The translations under genes were made by a program, and so were the position numbers. A stretch of 64,000 nt of DNA from Lamellibrachia satsuma (taxonomy: Eukaryota; Annelida; Polychaeta; Sabellida; Siboglinidae), in NCBI GenBank assembly GCA_033239005.1, contig BSQZ01000001.1:10900500-10964499 (forward strand), read 5' to 3'. Positions 34,396-46,600 of this stretch are shown here, in pieces. Numbering within the stretch: the stretch's first letter is position 1; every line of letters starts with the position of its first letter. A model generated the notes under the pieces. The model was not told where the DNA came from and did not search any database. It saw only the letters and a program-made list of their open reading frames with translations.

Positions 34396-37300
34396 GGAAG
34401 ATATTGTGGAGACAATCACTGAGCTAGTTTTGGATGTGATTTGTATCTCGTGTAGCCAAAATAATATAGATCTGTGATTTATTAGCATACATTTGGTGAT
34501 CCAAGTTGTGACGTTGGCTAACTAAGCCAAGTAGAGTAGTGTACAGAGTGAAACACCCTGAGAAACACTACGTGAAGTAGGGAGCACAGCTGAGAAACAA
34601 TTCGCTATCTTCATTCTTTTGTATCTATCAGTTTAATATGATGAGAACCAACACTGTTCCAGATATGCCACACCACACTGACACACTTTTAATAAGTTGT
34701 CCTGTGACCAATGGTATCATATGCAGCAGATAGTTTCAGCAAGGAAATGGTCTGCTATACACTGCCTGGACCCACTACCCAGTGTCTGGATCCGCTCAAG
34801 TCTAGTCAATAACAGATTTAACACCTACACATGGTTCACTGAAAGGTAAAAATTCAGTCAACACTTGATCATTTGCTATGTCACCAGAACAGTTTGCACT
34901 GATTGTCGTTAAACACTTCCAGGAGAAACCTTTTGACAATGTCTTCATTTTGTTGGACCCCCGATTGCAACGGTTTTTTTCTTCAAATATCTGAAAACAG
35001 TCAAACAAACCTAAGTTTAACATTTACATCCATTAAATTTAACAAAGGTAATAATAAATACATTTGTATGTGGGCGTTTTCACGTACAGGGTACATTTTT
35101 GCCAAAATGCACTTTCCCGCATAGTATTGAAACAATTAATTGTGCAATATTATTCAGTCTAATTACCATACAATTTTGGAGGCTGAGCGGGATTGAGAGA
35201 TTTTACATGAAACCGCCCATAACCTGTATATCTGGACAGAGGTCTTTAAAAACAAAGGCGCTAAAATACGAATAGATGGAACATGATATGTCTCTGTCAT
35301 GGTTTCATCAATTATAGCAAAACTGAATTCATTAATTTTCACCTAAATTAGCTACGGAAGCTCCAGCACATGATTACAAAACAGAATAAACTAATAAAAT
35401 CTAAACATATATATATTCCTATCTCAGCTGATGGATGCACAACAACCAACTCACTTCTTCGTGGTGACGTCCTACTCACGAGGGATGGAGTCCACAGCTG
35501 ACCCATTGTGTCTGGAATGATATACCCAGACGTTGTCATTTCATCTTCCCAAAGGTCAATAAGTGAATGGGACAAATTATCTACAGTTTCTGTTAAAAAA
35601 AAATTTACAACTATCTTGTTACACATACATGTAAGAAAAATTGTCTAGTTAAATGTTTCCTTTTCTGTTTGAATCAACCAATGGTTGCATTTCAAAAATA
35701 TATAATTCTAACTCGACCAAACATTAACTCTATATTACAGATAGGTATATCATGTAAGAACAATATCAAAATGTAAATGAGCAACACATATGTTGAATCA
35801 TGGTGGAATGATAGGATGAACATTTGAAGCAGTATACCGACGACCATGGGAGGATGAACATTTACAGCAGTAAGAATACCCCAAAAAGCCATCTTGGTGC
35901 CCCCTGGGGCAAGACAGCCACCCATATACCTGGGGCAGTTCGGTCTACAACTCCTTCCCCATGTTTTTAGTTCTGTCATGTTTGATCGCCCTGACAGTAC
36001 ATGGTTAAGTCAGTTTAGTTTGCCCGACCATGACACTGTGCTTTTTTGACCTCCAAGTACAACAAAGATGCCTGGATGATTCTGATTGAATGCAGCAACA
36101 AGTTTAATGTTAAGCCTCTAGAACTAACCATGCATAAAATACCGAAATAGAGAGTTATGTACCATATTGATTCGTCCATATAAATATGGATGAAACATTG
36201 CCTGAATAATAATACATACATACACACATGCAAATATTATGATAGTTCACAGGCTATAATAGTTGTCATGTAAAAATGCAGTTAGCACATAAAATATACC
36301 TTCCAACTCATAAATTGGTGAAATGTTATAAAAGTGTTCCATGCACATATTTGTACAATGACTGGGTGTGGTAGTGTTTGAACTTTTAGTGTCATTGTAA
36401 AATTATAACAAATGCCTTTTTTCTTTGTTTACAGGTGATACAATTCAGAAAAGACTAATAAGTTATCGTACTCAATATAACCAAGATGCATGTAATTCCA
36501 AAAACAATGCCCCGAATGCTGCGGTGTGCACAAGAGTTGCATGAGTCATGGTATGTTCGCTGAACCAGTCGCACAACCACGGAAAGGGCTTTTTTACTAG
36601 TAATGCAGTGGCGTGACATGTAGTAAAAGTTTAACAATGTACGCTTCATATAAGTTAGCATCTCTCCTGATTGTATCCCTACCAATATTATCTGGACAAT
36701 ATATCATCAACTCCACGGGCAATATTCCAGAAATACTGTTTATGAGACAATATGTCTTCAGAAGTATATCATGGATATTTTTCTGCTACTGCATTACATG
36801 CAGAATGTCTGCAAATTGTCCAATTTCCGAAGTTGATTTCGGGTGTCTTTGCAGATGAAAGCGTATAATTGAATTACGGTTAGTTGATAGTAAGTTATTA
36901 CAATATCAGTGAAAATTGTAATTTGCTGGCCCAGTAACTTGATTAAATAAAATTTTAAGGTGGCTCCTCGAATGTGAATTTGATTTCTTTTCCTAAATAA
37001 AAGCATTCTTCTTCACATAACGGGCGGGTCCAGTCTCAGAAAAATAAGCTGATCCTATTGTCTTATCAACTTATGCTCCTATTGCATACCATGATTTTGT
37101 CTATCCATTATACACTTTTGATTGGTCGATGTTTGTATAATTATTATAATTTGTATTTACCGATGTAAGAATTATTAGAAGTTGCTAATTTTTCTAAAAA
37201 AAAAGCATTCTTCTTCACATAACAGGCAGGTCCAGACTAACAACAAGGAGGTGCCCAGTTTTCCAATAAAACACCAGGAACAGCAACTATAGTTATCCAC

Positions 37301-37440
37301 ATGGTCAGCACTTTCTAGCACAGCGCAGTGGAAGGTAAACGCAAAATTTAATTTTTTTATTACGTAACCTAATTAATATATAATCTAATATACTGAAATA
37401 TATAATTCTTGTAATTCTAAATCCTGTCAATGTGATTTAC
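34396..37440. other. Intergenic; two unassigned open stretches, one short duplication
   Basis: No recognisable exon. A minus-strand stretch at about 35,400-35,600 (WEDEMTTSGYIIPDTMGQLW, followed by SRTSPRRSELVVVHPS) and another at about 35,940-36,110 (NQNHPGIFVVLGGQKSTVSW) look coding in composition. They contain stops or lack partners, and I could not assign them. The 35-bp sequence AAAAGCATTCTTCTTCACAT plus 15 more bases occurs at 36,999-37,033 and 37,201-37,235. Confidence 0.4.
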
Positions 37441-39045
37441 CAAAGTTGTTAATGTGGATATACTGAAGGTGTGATTCCACCCTCTCTATGGAGATAACCT
37501 TCAATGGTGCCAAGGCCACTGAGCCAGGCTGTGTGCTGGTCATGCCAAGGAATCAGTTCACGTTCCACGTATGTACATGGTTGTACTCAGAGCACACTGC
37601 AAACACAGCAGTGAGCTACAGTGATTCACTTTCCATTATTCAAGCACCTGATACTGATAAGCCGCATTGTATCAAAAGAAAGCTGATATGATGATAACCA
37701 ATGCTTCAATTTGGATTACTTGAAAAGAAGAAAACCAAGCTTTTACTTGTATATTTTATATAACTGTGGATGTCAGAGTATATGTGATTGATGGCCCACT
37801 GAAAATCATGCCATAAACGTGACATGGTCACCATCATGAAATAAAGCTTTTCCAGGTATATTTCAATATTTTCCCAAGAAATATACTTGAGAATTGGACC
37901 TACCAGAGACGAGATGCTTCGCTGTCAACATCACCTTGGTGATGGGACTGGTGTGTACCGTGAATGTCTGGAAGAGCTGTGGGCCCTGTCAAACTGACTC
38001 TGGGTGCTGAAGAATCACCTGCACAGCTCCCAAAATTGTCCAGTAGGCTATCTCAATCCATTTTCCACTCAGGGCTGAAAACAGTCAAGCAATGTACAAT
38101 ACCAAAACTGCCCTGCTTCACAGGAGCAACTTGCACATTAATTTAGTGTAACAAGTATTTATAACTTTTAGTTTTAACATTTTAGTCAAATGTAGCAAGC
38201 AGGGAGACTCACCTGTTTTGGGGTTGAGATAGACACTGAGGGCTGTGATACGGTCCCCACTATGGTCTGTGTCCTTCATATGCAGCGGGAACTTCTTCAT
38301 GTCTGTAGGTAGGATGCAGGAACAATAACACTCAATCAGCTTTAGTTTTCAATGTCTGCATACACATATTCTGTGTACTCTATCTAACCTATATAGAAGT
38401 GTATGTTGTTCTGTCTGTTGTGTCCTATTCATGGACGTATTTGTGGGCCAATTGAGATGAAACTCTACAAGGTGACCCAGGAGCCCCTTCTGACAAACAT
38501 GGAGGGTCAGATGGGGAACCGTCCACATGGGCCCCCGGGGGTGGGGATTAAATTTTAAAAAGGCTTTATTTTGTTTTCTATGTCATCATAAAGATAATAA
38601 TTATGACTGCCTTTTTTTACCTCGATACCAGCATTACACCAACTACTGTTCTGTCAGTACACAAGCTTATATTCACTGTGATGAGAGTACTTGGTCACCA
38701 CCACTGTCTCCGGTCCTGAGAAGCTTTGGTGGATTCTGTTCCATTCAGCCTTGTCCTCAGATTCTCATCCACCCAACAGGCTTTCTGCCATCCTCTAACA
38801 CCATACCTGCTAAAATCATACATCTTCTTCCTTGCAATGTGGCCAAAGTACCCAAGCTTCCTTGCCATCACTGTTCTCAATAACCAACAATTGTCTTGCT
38901 GAGTACAGCCACTTACCTGCCAGTTCTGTGTCATGGCATGCAACACCAAAACCTTGCCTGTCTTGCCGAGTACAGCCACCTTGAGAGAATTACCTGCCAG
39001 TTATGTGACATGGCATGCCACACCCCGACCTTGCATGTCCTACTG
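37441..39045 (-). pseudogene. KCTD3: KCTD3/SHKBP1-family pseudogene (BTB-WD protein), partial
   Basis: KCTD3-family proteins have an N-terminal BTB domain and WD-like repeats. Here only mid-protein exons remain, with good splice borders and conserved phases: 38302-38213 (KFPLHMKDTD, ITALSVYLNPKT), 38074-37904 ([29 protein letters not shown]) and 37596-37441 (NHVHTW, GMTSTQPGS, IERVESH). Two in-frame TGA codons break it, one replacing a Gly codon before QGPQLFQTF and one replacing the Arg of the family VTRFRGM block. Upstream lie two tandem versions of one earlier exon, ending at 38994 (CKVGVWHAMSHNWQ) and 38917 (TGKVLVLHAMTQNWQ), 77 bases apart. The exon between 38,917 and 38,302 is missing, replaced by an RTE fragment, and the BTB exons are not found. 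Confidence 0.87.
38690..38890 (-). mobile_element. RTE-like LINE RT C-terminal fragment
   Basis: The minus strand reads MARKLGYFGHIARKKM, then a degraded middle, then STKASQDRRQWW. This is the end of an RTE-type reverse transcriptase (the family pattern is a YFGH-R block followed by A-QDR--W). It sits inside the KCTD3-like pseudogene, where one exon is missing. Confidence 0.7.
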
Positions 39046-39054
39046 AGGTTGGAG

Positions 39055-39525
39055 TTGCAAGGAAGAATGGCAGTGGGATTTGTGGAGCATGAGAAGGCCT
39101 ATGATACAGTCACAAGACAGATGGTGACGGTAACAGTGAGATGGATAGGAGTTCCAGAAGCAGAAGCCAGGATGGTGGAAGCAATGTATGAGAGAACAAA
39201 AAGAAGAGTTGTAGTTGGATCTGGGTTGTCGGAAGAGGTTCCAGTTAACGTCGGATTGAGGCAATGAAATGCCCTTAGCCCTTTACTGTTTATCATGGCG
39301 ATGGAACTAATCAGCAGGAAGATCAGCACGAAGGATGTTCTCAGGAAGGTGATGTATGCAGATGATCTGGCCATGATAGCAGACAGCAAACAAGAACTAA
39401 AGGAAGTGTTAGAGAAATGGAAGGGGGTGTTCAAGAAGCACGGACTGAGAATGAGCTGGGAGAAGACAGAAGTGATGTGGGTTGGACACCAGAGAGAGGA
39501 GCTGACCATCAGAGCTAAATAAACT
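39055..39525 (+). mobile_element. RTE-like LINE reverse transcriptase fragment
   Basis: The plus strand encodes VGFVEHEKAYDTV (palm A), IGVPEAEARMVEAMYERTKR, VNVGLRQ*NALSPLLFIMAM (palm B with one stop where a Gly is expected), VMYADDLAMIA (catalytic YADD) and MSWEKTEVMWVG. The set and spacing are those of RTE-clade elements. Only the palm remains; both ends are cut. Confidence 0.82.
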
Positions 39526-39534
39526 ACACAGTTG

Positions 39535-40200
39535 GCTTGCAGTTAACTAATTGTCTCTTAATATTAATAAAACTAATTACATGGTATTTGGGAAAGGAAG
39601 GGTTGCTTCAAATATTGCTACAGCAATAAACCAAAACATTATAGAGTCTATGAAAAAAAATGTCTTGGTATAATTATTGATGATAAGCTTTCTTGGAAAG
39701 CACATATACAATCGGTAAAATCGAAATTGGCTAAAACAATATCAATTATTTATAAAGCCAAGTTTTCCTTAAAGGCCTTGGCATTGATTACGTATATACT
39801 TTTCACTTTTCTTGCCCCATACAGACCACTGCTCAGAGATATGGGGAAATACTCATCGCACAAATATAGTGTCCCTATTTACCCTACAAAAAAAAGAGTT
39901 GCGAGAATTATTTGTGGAGTAAAGGCTTGTGACCATACATATTATTTATTAATCTTAAATTTATAACGAAGATAGTTTGCACAACACAAGGCAACGACAA
40001 TTAAAACAAAAATCACGTTCATACTGCACTAAGGGCTAGATGTTTTTCTATCACCTGTGTAAAGCTTTGGAATAACCTACGTATTGCACTAAAAAACTGT
40101 AAAAATATTTCCACTTTCAAAAAATGCACAAAACATCTATACTTGATAGATGTAAAAGGGATATTTTATTCTGAGACGTATATTAATATGTTTACTGGAC
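39535..40200 (+). mobile_element. LINE 3' fragment, RT thumb region
   Basis: With frame changes it reads NINKTNYMVFGKGRVAS, then KCLGIIIDDKLSWKAHI, then AKTISIIYKAKFSLK. These are landmarks of the region after the YADD box in jockey/CR1-like elements. Stops are present. It abuts the RTE fragment on its left and the GT microsatellite on its right. Confidence 0.65.
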
Positions 40201-40275
40201 TAGCTTTTGGTATATTTATGCATTAATTATGTGTTTTATCATTATGATGCAAGGAATTGCTCTATAAGAGGAATA

Positions 40276-40422
<147 letters not shown>

Positions 40423-40620
40423 CATATAACATATATACATGTGTGTGTGTGTATGCATGTATGTATGTATATTATAACAAAACAATGCAATTAACATGGG
40501 AGAGTGCACATAAGTTTACACTTCAATTCTCTCCGTTTCTGGCATAAGATTGTAGCACATTATTATTGAAACTATTCATCAATTAAATATACATGATTTA
40601 TATGAACATTATATAATATG

Positions 40621-42814
40621 TTCTGCATTAGCAGAGACAGTCAATTGTCATACTATCGACTACCGACAATTTGCCTAACCCAAGGGGAACAGACCCAACA
40701 GCTGTTGGAGGAACGACAGTGTGCCTGGCTTTCAAACTATCCATACACCCATGTCTGCTCATTGCACTTTGTGAATGGTAAGCAATATCACTAGGCAAAG
40801 TTTTTAAAGTTGCACAACAAATAAAAATAAATGCCCTGTAAGGCTAACATGTGTCATTGACATTATGTGTGGTGCAACTGGAGCCTGGGCTTATTTGCTT
40901 TTAAATGTAGGTCTGCATATATACAAGTATAATATGTAAATGTTTGGAACAATGTATCAAAGATCATATTGTCAATCATATGATTAGGAATAAATTATTT
41001 AGTATGCAACAATTTGGTTGTATTAAAGGTTGATCTACCGTACTCCAATTATTAAATGTTATTGACTCATGGACCAAAGCTTTAGATAGAGGGGAATCTG
41101 TAGACGTTGTATATTTGGACTTCACGAAAGCATTTGACACCGTCCCTCTCAAAAGATTGATAGGCAAACTTAAATCGTATGGTATAGAGTATTACACACT
41201 AAGATGGATCCAGGCGTTCTTGTCTGATCGGGGACAGCAGGTCAATGTAAATGGTACAAATTCTGAGTGGGCAAATATAACAAGTGGTATTCCACAAGGC
41301 AGTGTATTAGGACCGATCTTATTCGTTTTATACATAAATGATCTTCCTGAGAATACAGTTTCAAATGTATATATGTTTGCCGATGATACAAAGATTTTCA
41401 AAACGATTACTAGTCTACATGACCAGCATACACTACAGAATGACCTAGATTATTTAACATCTTGGTCAAGTAAATGGTTATTAAGGTTCCACCCAGATAA
41501 ATGTAATTTAATGCACGTAGGGAAAACAATACAGCAAGAGTATGCATACAACCTGAAGATAGATAATACTGCCCATGAATTAGGAGGAATAGAAGAACAA
41601 AAAGACATTGGGGTTATAATTGATTCAAACCTAGAATTTGATAAACACATCAACCAAAAAATAAACAAAGCAAATAGTATCATGGCAGTTATTAGAAGAT
41701 CCTTTACAACCCTAAATCAACATAATTTTGTGCCATTATATAAAGCTTTAGTTAGGAGTCATCTAGATTATGCAATATCAATATGGTCCCCTTATAAACA
41801 GAAATACAAAGATGCCATCGAAAATGTGCAAAGACGCGCAACAAAACAGCTTCCTGGTATGAAGAATATTCCTTACGAGGAAAGACTTCAGAGATTGAAA
41901 CTTCCTACAGTTGCATATAGACGAACTCGTGGTGATATGATTGAGGTATATAAACTGCTCCATGGGAAATATGACAGTGATGTATCTAACATTGTCAAGC
42001 TGCACAAAGACAGTGATACAAGGGAAGGAACAAGGGTTCCTAGTTTGAAATTGTTTATAGAACGTGCTTGTACAAATGTTAGAAAAGAAAGCTTCTCACT
42101 TAGAGTTAATAGATTATGGAATGATCTACCGGAAGTTGTAACTGCCCCAAGTGTCAACTCATTTAAAAACCATCTAGATATACATTGGAGTACTGAGGAG
42201 TTTCTCTACAACTACAAAGCTGCCTTGCCAGGAAGTCGTAGAAAATTCCAAGGGAAAATTGAAGATCTGACCACCAAGGTCAGGAAGAACCTAAGTAAAC
42301 CTAAGTAAGTATATGCGTCAGTCACTGACTAGCAAATTTATAAACATAGAATGATGCATTTTTATCAGTATAGTAAAAATATTAGTTAGCATTGATTATA
42401 GTGATATACCTTGTGATATTAATTGTTGCCAAGTTATGAATGCATATTTAAATAAAATAGTTAAAATTGGCTTTAATACAGCAAAACAATTAAAACAAAA
42501 CATTGCATATGAATTATATAGCTGTAAAGGGTGGAAAACACCTTGCTATAAAATGTTTTCTTGATTATTATTTTGCAGGCAAGTCTGCCAGTTTGCATGA
42601 CAAGACTAACTGTGACTGGGCGCCAACGATAAACCTAGGTCATGACAAGTTCAAGCCATCATTCGGAGCAACAACTTCATCTCGATATGGAGAAACAGTG
42701 CCAATTGACTATCTGTTTGTCAATGATGGAAAAGGAATCACCAGGATTGACAAAATAGCCACTGTCTGCTGTGCACTGACCAATTTGAATGGGCCCATTG
42801 TTCCATTTGACTAG
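40621..42814 (+). pseudogene. THAP plus DDE_Tnp_4 transposase remnant (ISL2EU/Harbinger-like)
   Basis: Exon 1 (about 40,630-40,777) encodes the second half of a THAP zinc finger: YYRLPTICLTQGEQTQQLLE and YPYTHVCSLHFVNG, with the conserved Cys and His. It ends at a gtaagc donor. Exon 2 starts at 42,579 after ttttgcag, in the correct phase, with GKSASLHDKTNCDWAPTINL, the segment that follows THAP fingers in this transposase family. It then jumps to ITRIDKIATVCCALTNLNGP, the extreme C-terminus of DDE_Tnp_4 transposases, and a stop. The catalytic core is deleted. The intron contains a CR1 element. The first Cys pair of the finger was not found. Confidence 0.75.
40935..42308 (+). pseudogene. CR1/jockey-like LINE reverse transcriptase, nearly intact 3' part
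   Basis: A 5'-truncated element with one long readable frame from 40,935 to the stop at 42,306. Its single lesion is a TGA at 41,031-41,033, where a CGA Arg codon is likely (the RSTV motif). It shows VVYLDFTKAFDTVP (palm A), GIPQGSVLGPILFVLYINDL (palm B), MFADDTKIF (catalytic), KCNLMHVGK (motif D) and the C-terminal RLWNDLPEVV and SVNSFKNHLD. It ends in a CTAAGTAA-type repeat tail. It is the best-preserved LINE in the window, so probably the youngest. It lies in the intron of the THAP transposase remnant. Confidence 0.9.
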
Positions 42815-42875
42815 TAAATGAGATGGCATGTGATGGCATGTAGTTGTATGAATGGATGACAGTTGAAGGGAAAAT

Positions 42876-43530
42876 GGCATATACAGATATCCAAGAAAAA
42901 CCTAAACAAAAGCAACATGTTTGCAGTTTTTCAGTTCACATGGAAATCCTAGCTGCACTGATGAGTCCTGGAGGGACGAAACATGTTTACTTATTAACAA
43001 TGTAGGTGCTATGTAGCTGTTGGTAGCAATAACACATTTTAGTGCTTCTGTTCACATATCCATCTTACATGAATACCATAATAACCAGACTTGGACTCAA
43101 TTTCATTATAATTGAAATGCATAATTGGTGTTTTTTATAAGTATTTGGAATTGGTGAAAATGTATTGGCTTACCACTTTTTAAATTAAATGTGTGCTTAC
43201 CTGACAAATACTTTATAATTAAACATTTTAATTATTTCTTTAAATGGACTTTGAATGAAAGATTATGTTTGAAATTACATTTACAAGCTGCTCTAAAATA
43301 TGTGTTATATTTTGGGAAGCTGTAATTACTGTGGAATTGATATAATGTAACTGAGCTCAAGTCTGCTGCCAGTTATTGCTACCAACAACTACATAGCAAG
43401 TACACTGTAAACATGTTTGGCCCCTCCAGGACTCGTCAGTGCAGCTAGGATTTTCATATGAACTGAAAAACTGCAGACATGTTATTATTTTTTTTCCTTT
43501 TTTGTTTTTTCTTGGATATCTGTATGTGCC
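42876..43530. mobile_element. Foldback/MITE element with ~158-bp inverted arms
   Basis: The left arm (42,876-43,033) begins GGCATATACAGATATCCAAG. The right arm (43,372-43,530) is its inverse and ends CTTGGATATCTGTATGTGCC. The arms also share TGCAGTTTTTCAGTTCA and GTTGGTAGCAATAAC. The spacer is about 340 bases, AT-rich and non-coding. No target duplication is evident. It lies just after the THAP/DDE remnant and might be its non-autonomous relative, but the termini of that element are not defined. Confidence 0.85.
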
Positions 43531-43599
43531 AGTGCCTTTGTAGGATCACATTGCTATGTTGACCATATACAGTCAGTGTTTCTGCATCCTCTGCTTGCG

Positions 43600-44543
43600 C
43601 TTGTCCTTTCAACATTCAGGGCAAAACTACTTTCCCTTCAGCTCGGACAGCACGCCTACACACATATAGTGAAACCACTCATATTGGCAGCTTCCACTGT
43701 CACATGCTAACATGTCACCAGACTCCTCCATCTGACAGTAGCACCACAATGCTTGTGGCTTCTCACTGCTGTCCACATTGACCAGTGTAGCACTTGCCAA
43801 GCAGCTCTGATAGCACACCTACTTGAAAGAAATAATGGGCTTCCCTTTGCTTTGGGCAACATTTCCTTCCACGACACTTCATCTTTGCCTTTGGCAAATC
43901 AACGATTCGTAATTTCTCCAAATACCTCTGCCTACCCAACAGACCTAAGGTGTCAACATACGGTTGTTGTTTCAATGACACATGACATCAGTGATGGTAT
44001 CTTTCTGGCATTACCAGCATGCGTTTTGTGTATGTCACTGTGTATCGTATGGCTCCAGCTTGACATTTTTTTATGTGTATCCACGCTTAACACACCTGAG
44101 AATTTTTTCCAGCAGAGGCTGACCTTGACCTCTGTATGCACTGTAAATCTAGGAACAGCACACAATTGACTGTCGTTAAGTGACGCGTGCTCTGCAATGC
44201 ACTTATTATACACCTGCATTGTTTTTATCTCAGTGCATAATGTGCATTTCACATTGTCACTCATGTTTTCTCTGGTATGTCGATGTCAAGTCATCAGCAA
44301 TTTCTTTGGTCTCATCAGTTTTGCTTGAACCGATTTGCCCTCAGCATCGATTAGTTCACCTGGCATAACTTTGGCGACCCATGTGAACTCGGCTTGTGTG
44401 AGTCTCGGCATCCACATGCCTGGTGTGGAATTGTCTGTATTGTTTTTCTTGGACGTGTGCGCAGCGTGTTCCTTATGAACGCCATATCTGCTCACATGCT
44501 TGGCTATTCTGAAATTTTCTGCATCTTCACTTTTCTTCTCCAT
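43600..44543 (-). pseudogene. PHD-finger-encoding repeat gene remnant
   Basis: The minus strand from 44,543 reads PGMWMPRLTQAEFTWVAKV, PGELIDAEGKSVQAKLMRPK, then a stop and a Cys-rich block (KCTLCTEIKTMQVYNKC). Near the end (about 43,740-43,600) comes a PHD finger, WCYCQMEESGDMLACDSGSC then EWFHYMCVGV. A TAG stands where the Trp of the terminal GKWFCPEC motif is expected. Several stops break it. It is likely part of a mobile-element-encoded protein; the exact family is unknown. A LINE is inserted 40 bases upstream of its start. Confidence 0.55.
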
Positions 44544-44582
44544 ATTACAGAAATAAAGTTATTACAGAAATAAAGTTAATCG

Positions 44583-46600
44583 TGCCAGAAAGTCCTTGCA
44601 ACGGAAGTATTACCAAACAAAAATCAAATCACTCGAGAACGAACATCCGAAACGATGGTGGAACAGCGTGAAGGAACTTGTAGGGGTTAAGGTCAACTGT
44701 GGCAATCTACAAGGTCATGCTAACACACTCTGTTCAGGAAACTTCAGTATTCTAGCAAACGAAATAAATGACTTCTTTGAGTATGTGACCAAAGACTTCC
44801 CACCACTCTTACCCGTTGACGAGTTCTTACCTCCAGGAGCCGACACGACGGTCCCAGAAGCCTACATCATCAACGTCGATGAAGTAGCCATATCACTATC
44901 ACGAATTAAAACACACAAAGCAACCGGCCCGGACGAGATACCCAACTGGATCTTACATGACTACGCCGCCATCCTCGCTCCTCCCGTCTGCGCGATATTC
45001 AACAGCAGCTTACGGGAAGGAACCATGCCTGCTCTGTGGAAATGCGTTGACGTTCGACCAGTGCCTAAAATTCGACCACCAGCGCTAATTGAGAAAGACC
45101 TGCGCCCAATATTTCTCACGCCAGTTTTATCGAAGACGAAGTGCTTGGAGAAATTCATGTGCACGTGGATAACGGACATTACCATGGACCAAATTGATCA
45201 TGCAGCGATATGGATCAATCAAAGGAACATCAACCGTACACGCACTGGTCGAGCTTCTACACAAGTGGAAATACGCGGTCGAGAAACCTGGAACCATAGT
45301 ACGAATACTTCTCGTCGATTTCAGCAAAGCGTTTGACCGAATCGACCATCACATTTTAATGACGAAATGTGCATCACTCGGACTTCCAACTTTTATCACC
45401 AAATGGCTGACATCCTTCCTGTGTCAACGCAAACAGAGAGTAAAGATCGGGAGTGTGAAATCGGAGTACACCAGTGTCAATGCAGGTGTCCCACAAGGCA
45501 CAATATTTGGACCAATCGGCTTCCTATACACCATATTAATGATCTGCAAACAGTATGCGAACATATAAAATATGTCGACGATTGCACAATATGGGAAGCT
45601 ACTTCATCCTCCGGAATGGACAGCTCACTCCAAGTAGCAGCAGACGAAGTCGGGCAATGGACAGCGAGTAACAAAATGGCGCTGAACTACGACAAGACGA
45701 AAGAACTGCGGATATGCTTCAAGAAATCAACTCCGGACATCGCACTGCTAACCATCGACGGTAGACCAATCCAACAAGTTAACAGCACTCGTCTACTAGG
45801 TGTGACTCTATCTGAAGATCTGAAGTGGCAATCACACGTACTACATAGACGAAATCACTACAAAAGCATCGCAACGTCTATATTTCATCATCCTTCTCAA
45901 AAGAGCTGGCATTGACCCTCACCATCTTATCAACATATACACTTCAATCGTCCGATCGGTATTGGAGTACGCATGCCAAGTATGGTTACACGACCCTTAC
46001 AAAAAAGCAAACAAGACAGATAGAATACATCCAGAGACGGGCAATGCGGATCATTTTCCAAGATAAGTCGTACACCGAAGCCATCACCGCAGCCAATCTA
46101 CCAACGCTGTCAGACCGAAGGGAGAAGTTATGTAGAACACTATTCATAAGCATGCAACAATCTACACATAAATTATACCATCTTTTGCCTCCCCTCCGGG
46201 AAACTCCGTATACAACTCGAAACACGAGGACTTACTGTGTGCCGCGTTGCAGAACTGCAAGATTTCACAACTCTTTTATACCATATGCTTTAAGACACTG
46301 GCAGTAATTATGAACTCATTTATAAATTAATTACTTTTTACGTAATAGTAGTAGGCCATATAATTTATTTTACTATAGTATTGCCTGTTTTAATTTATGA
46401 TGATGTCCTTCATATTTACCTTGTTTATTTACAAACATAACTTTAAACATAATGTACATGCACCTTTTAAATTTTTTTATATTTTAAGTCATATTTTTGT
46501 CTTAATTAATTTATTATCATTGGTTGTTTTACTGTGCCAATTGTATAATTCAACTGCTATAGTTGCCATTTTAATAAAATTATTATTATTATTGATATCT
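44583..46600 (+). pseudogene. Jockey-like LINE reverse transcriptase, frame-broken
   Basis: A 5'-truncated non-LTR element. The reading passes through THKATGPDEIPNWILHDYAA, LREGTMPALWK, then shifts near 45,190 to HALVELLHKWKYAVEK, VRILLVDFSKAFDRIDHH (palm A), KQRVKIG and GVPQGTIFGPIGF (palm B). It shifts again near 45,530 to IKYVDDCTIWEA (catalytic YVDD), LNYDKTKELRI and TRLLGVTLSEDLKW, and again near 45,870 for the C-terminus (IQRRAMRIIF, RFHNSFIPYALRHWQ). The tail ends in (ATT)n near 46,580-46,600. The YVDD box and LLHKW motif link it to the LINE at 1-1,460. Confidence 0.87.

Noticed and set aside
37441..38302. In-frame TGA codons in the KCTD3-like exons as selenocysteine
   Set aside because: They stand where relatives have Gly and Arg, not Cys or Sec, and a required exon is missing. 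Pseudogene decay explains them.
38390..38560. Helitron 5' end, from TCTAACCTATATAGAAGTG
   Set aside because: No Rep/helicase coding, no 3' hairpin with CTRR end and no second copy seen. The resemblance is too weak.
44180..44368. Plus-strand ORFs over 43,750-44,370 as secreted proteins
   Set aside because: The minus strand carries the PHD-finger remnant with recognisable Cys/His spacing. The plus frames are shadows.
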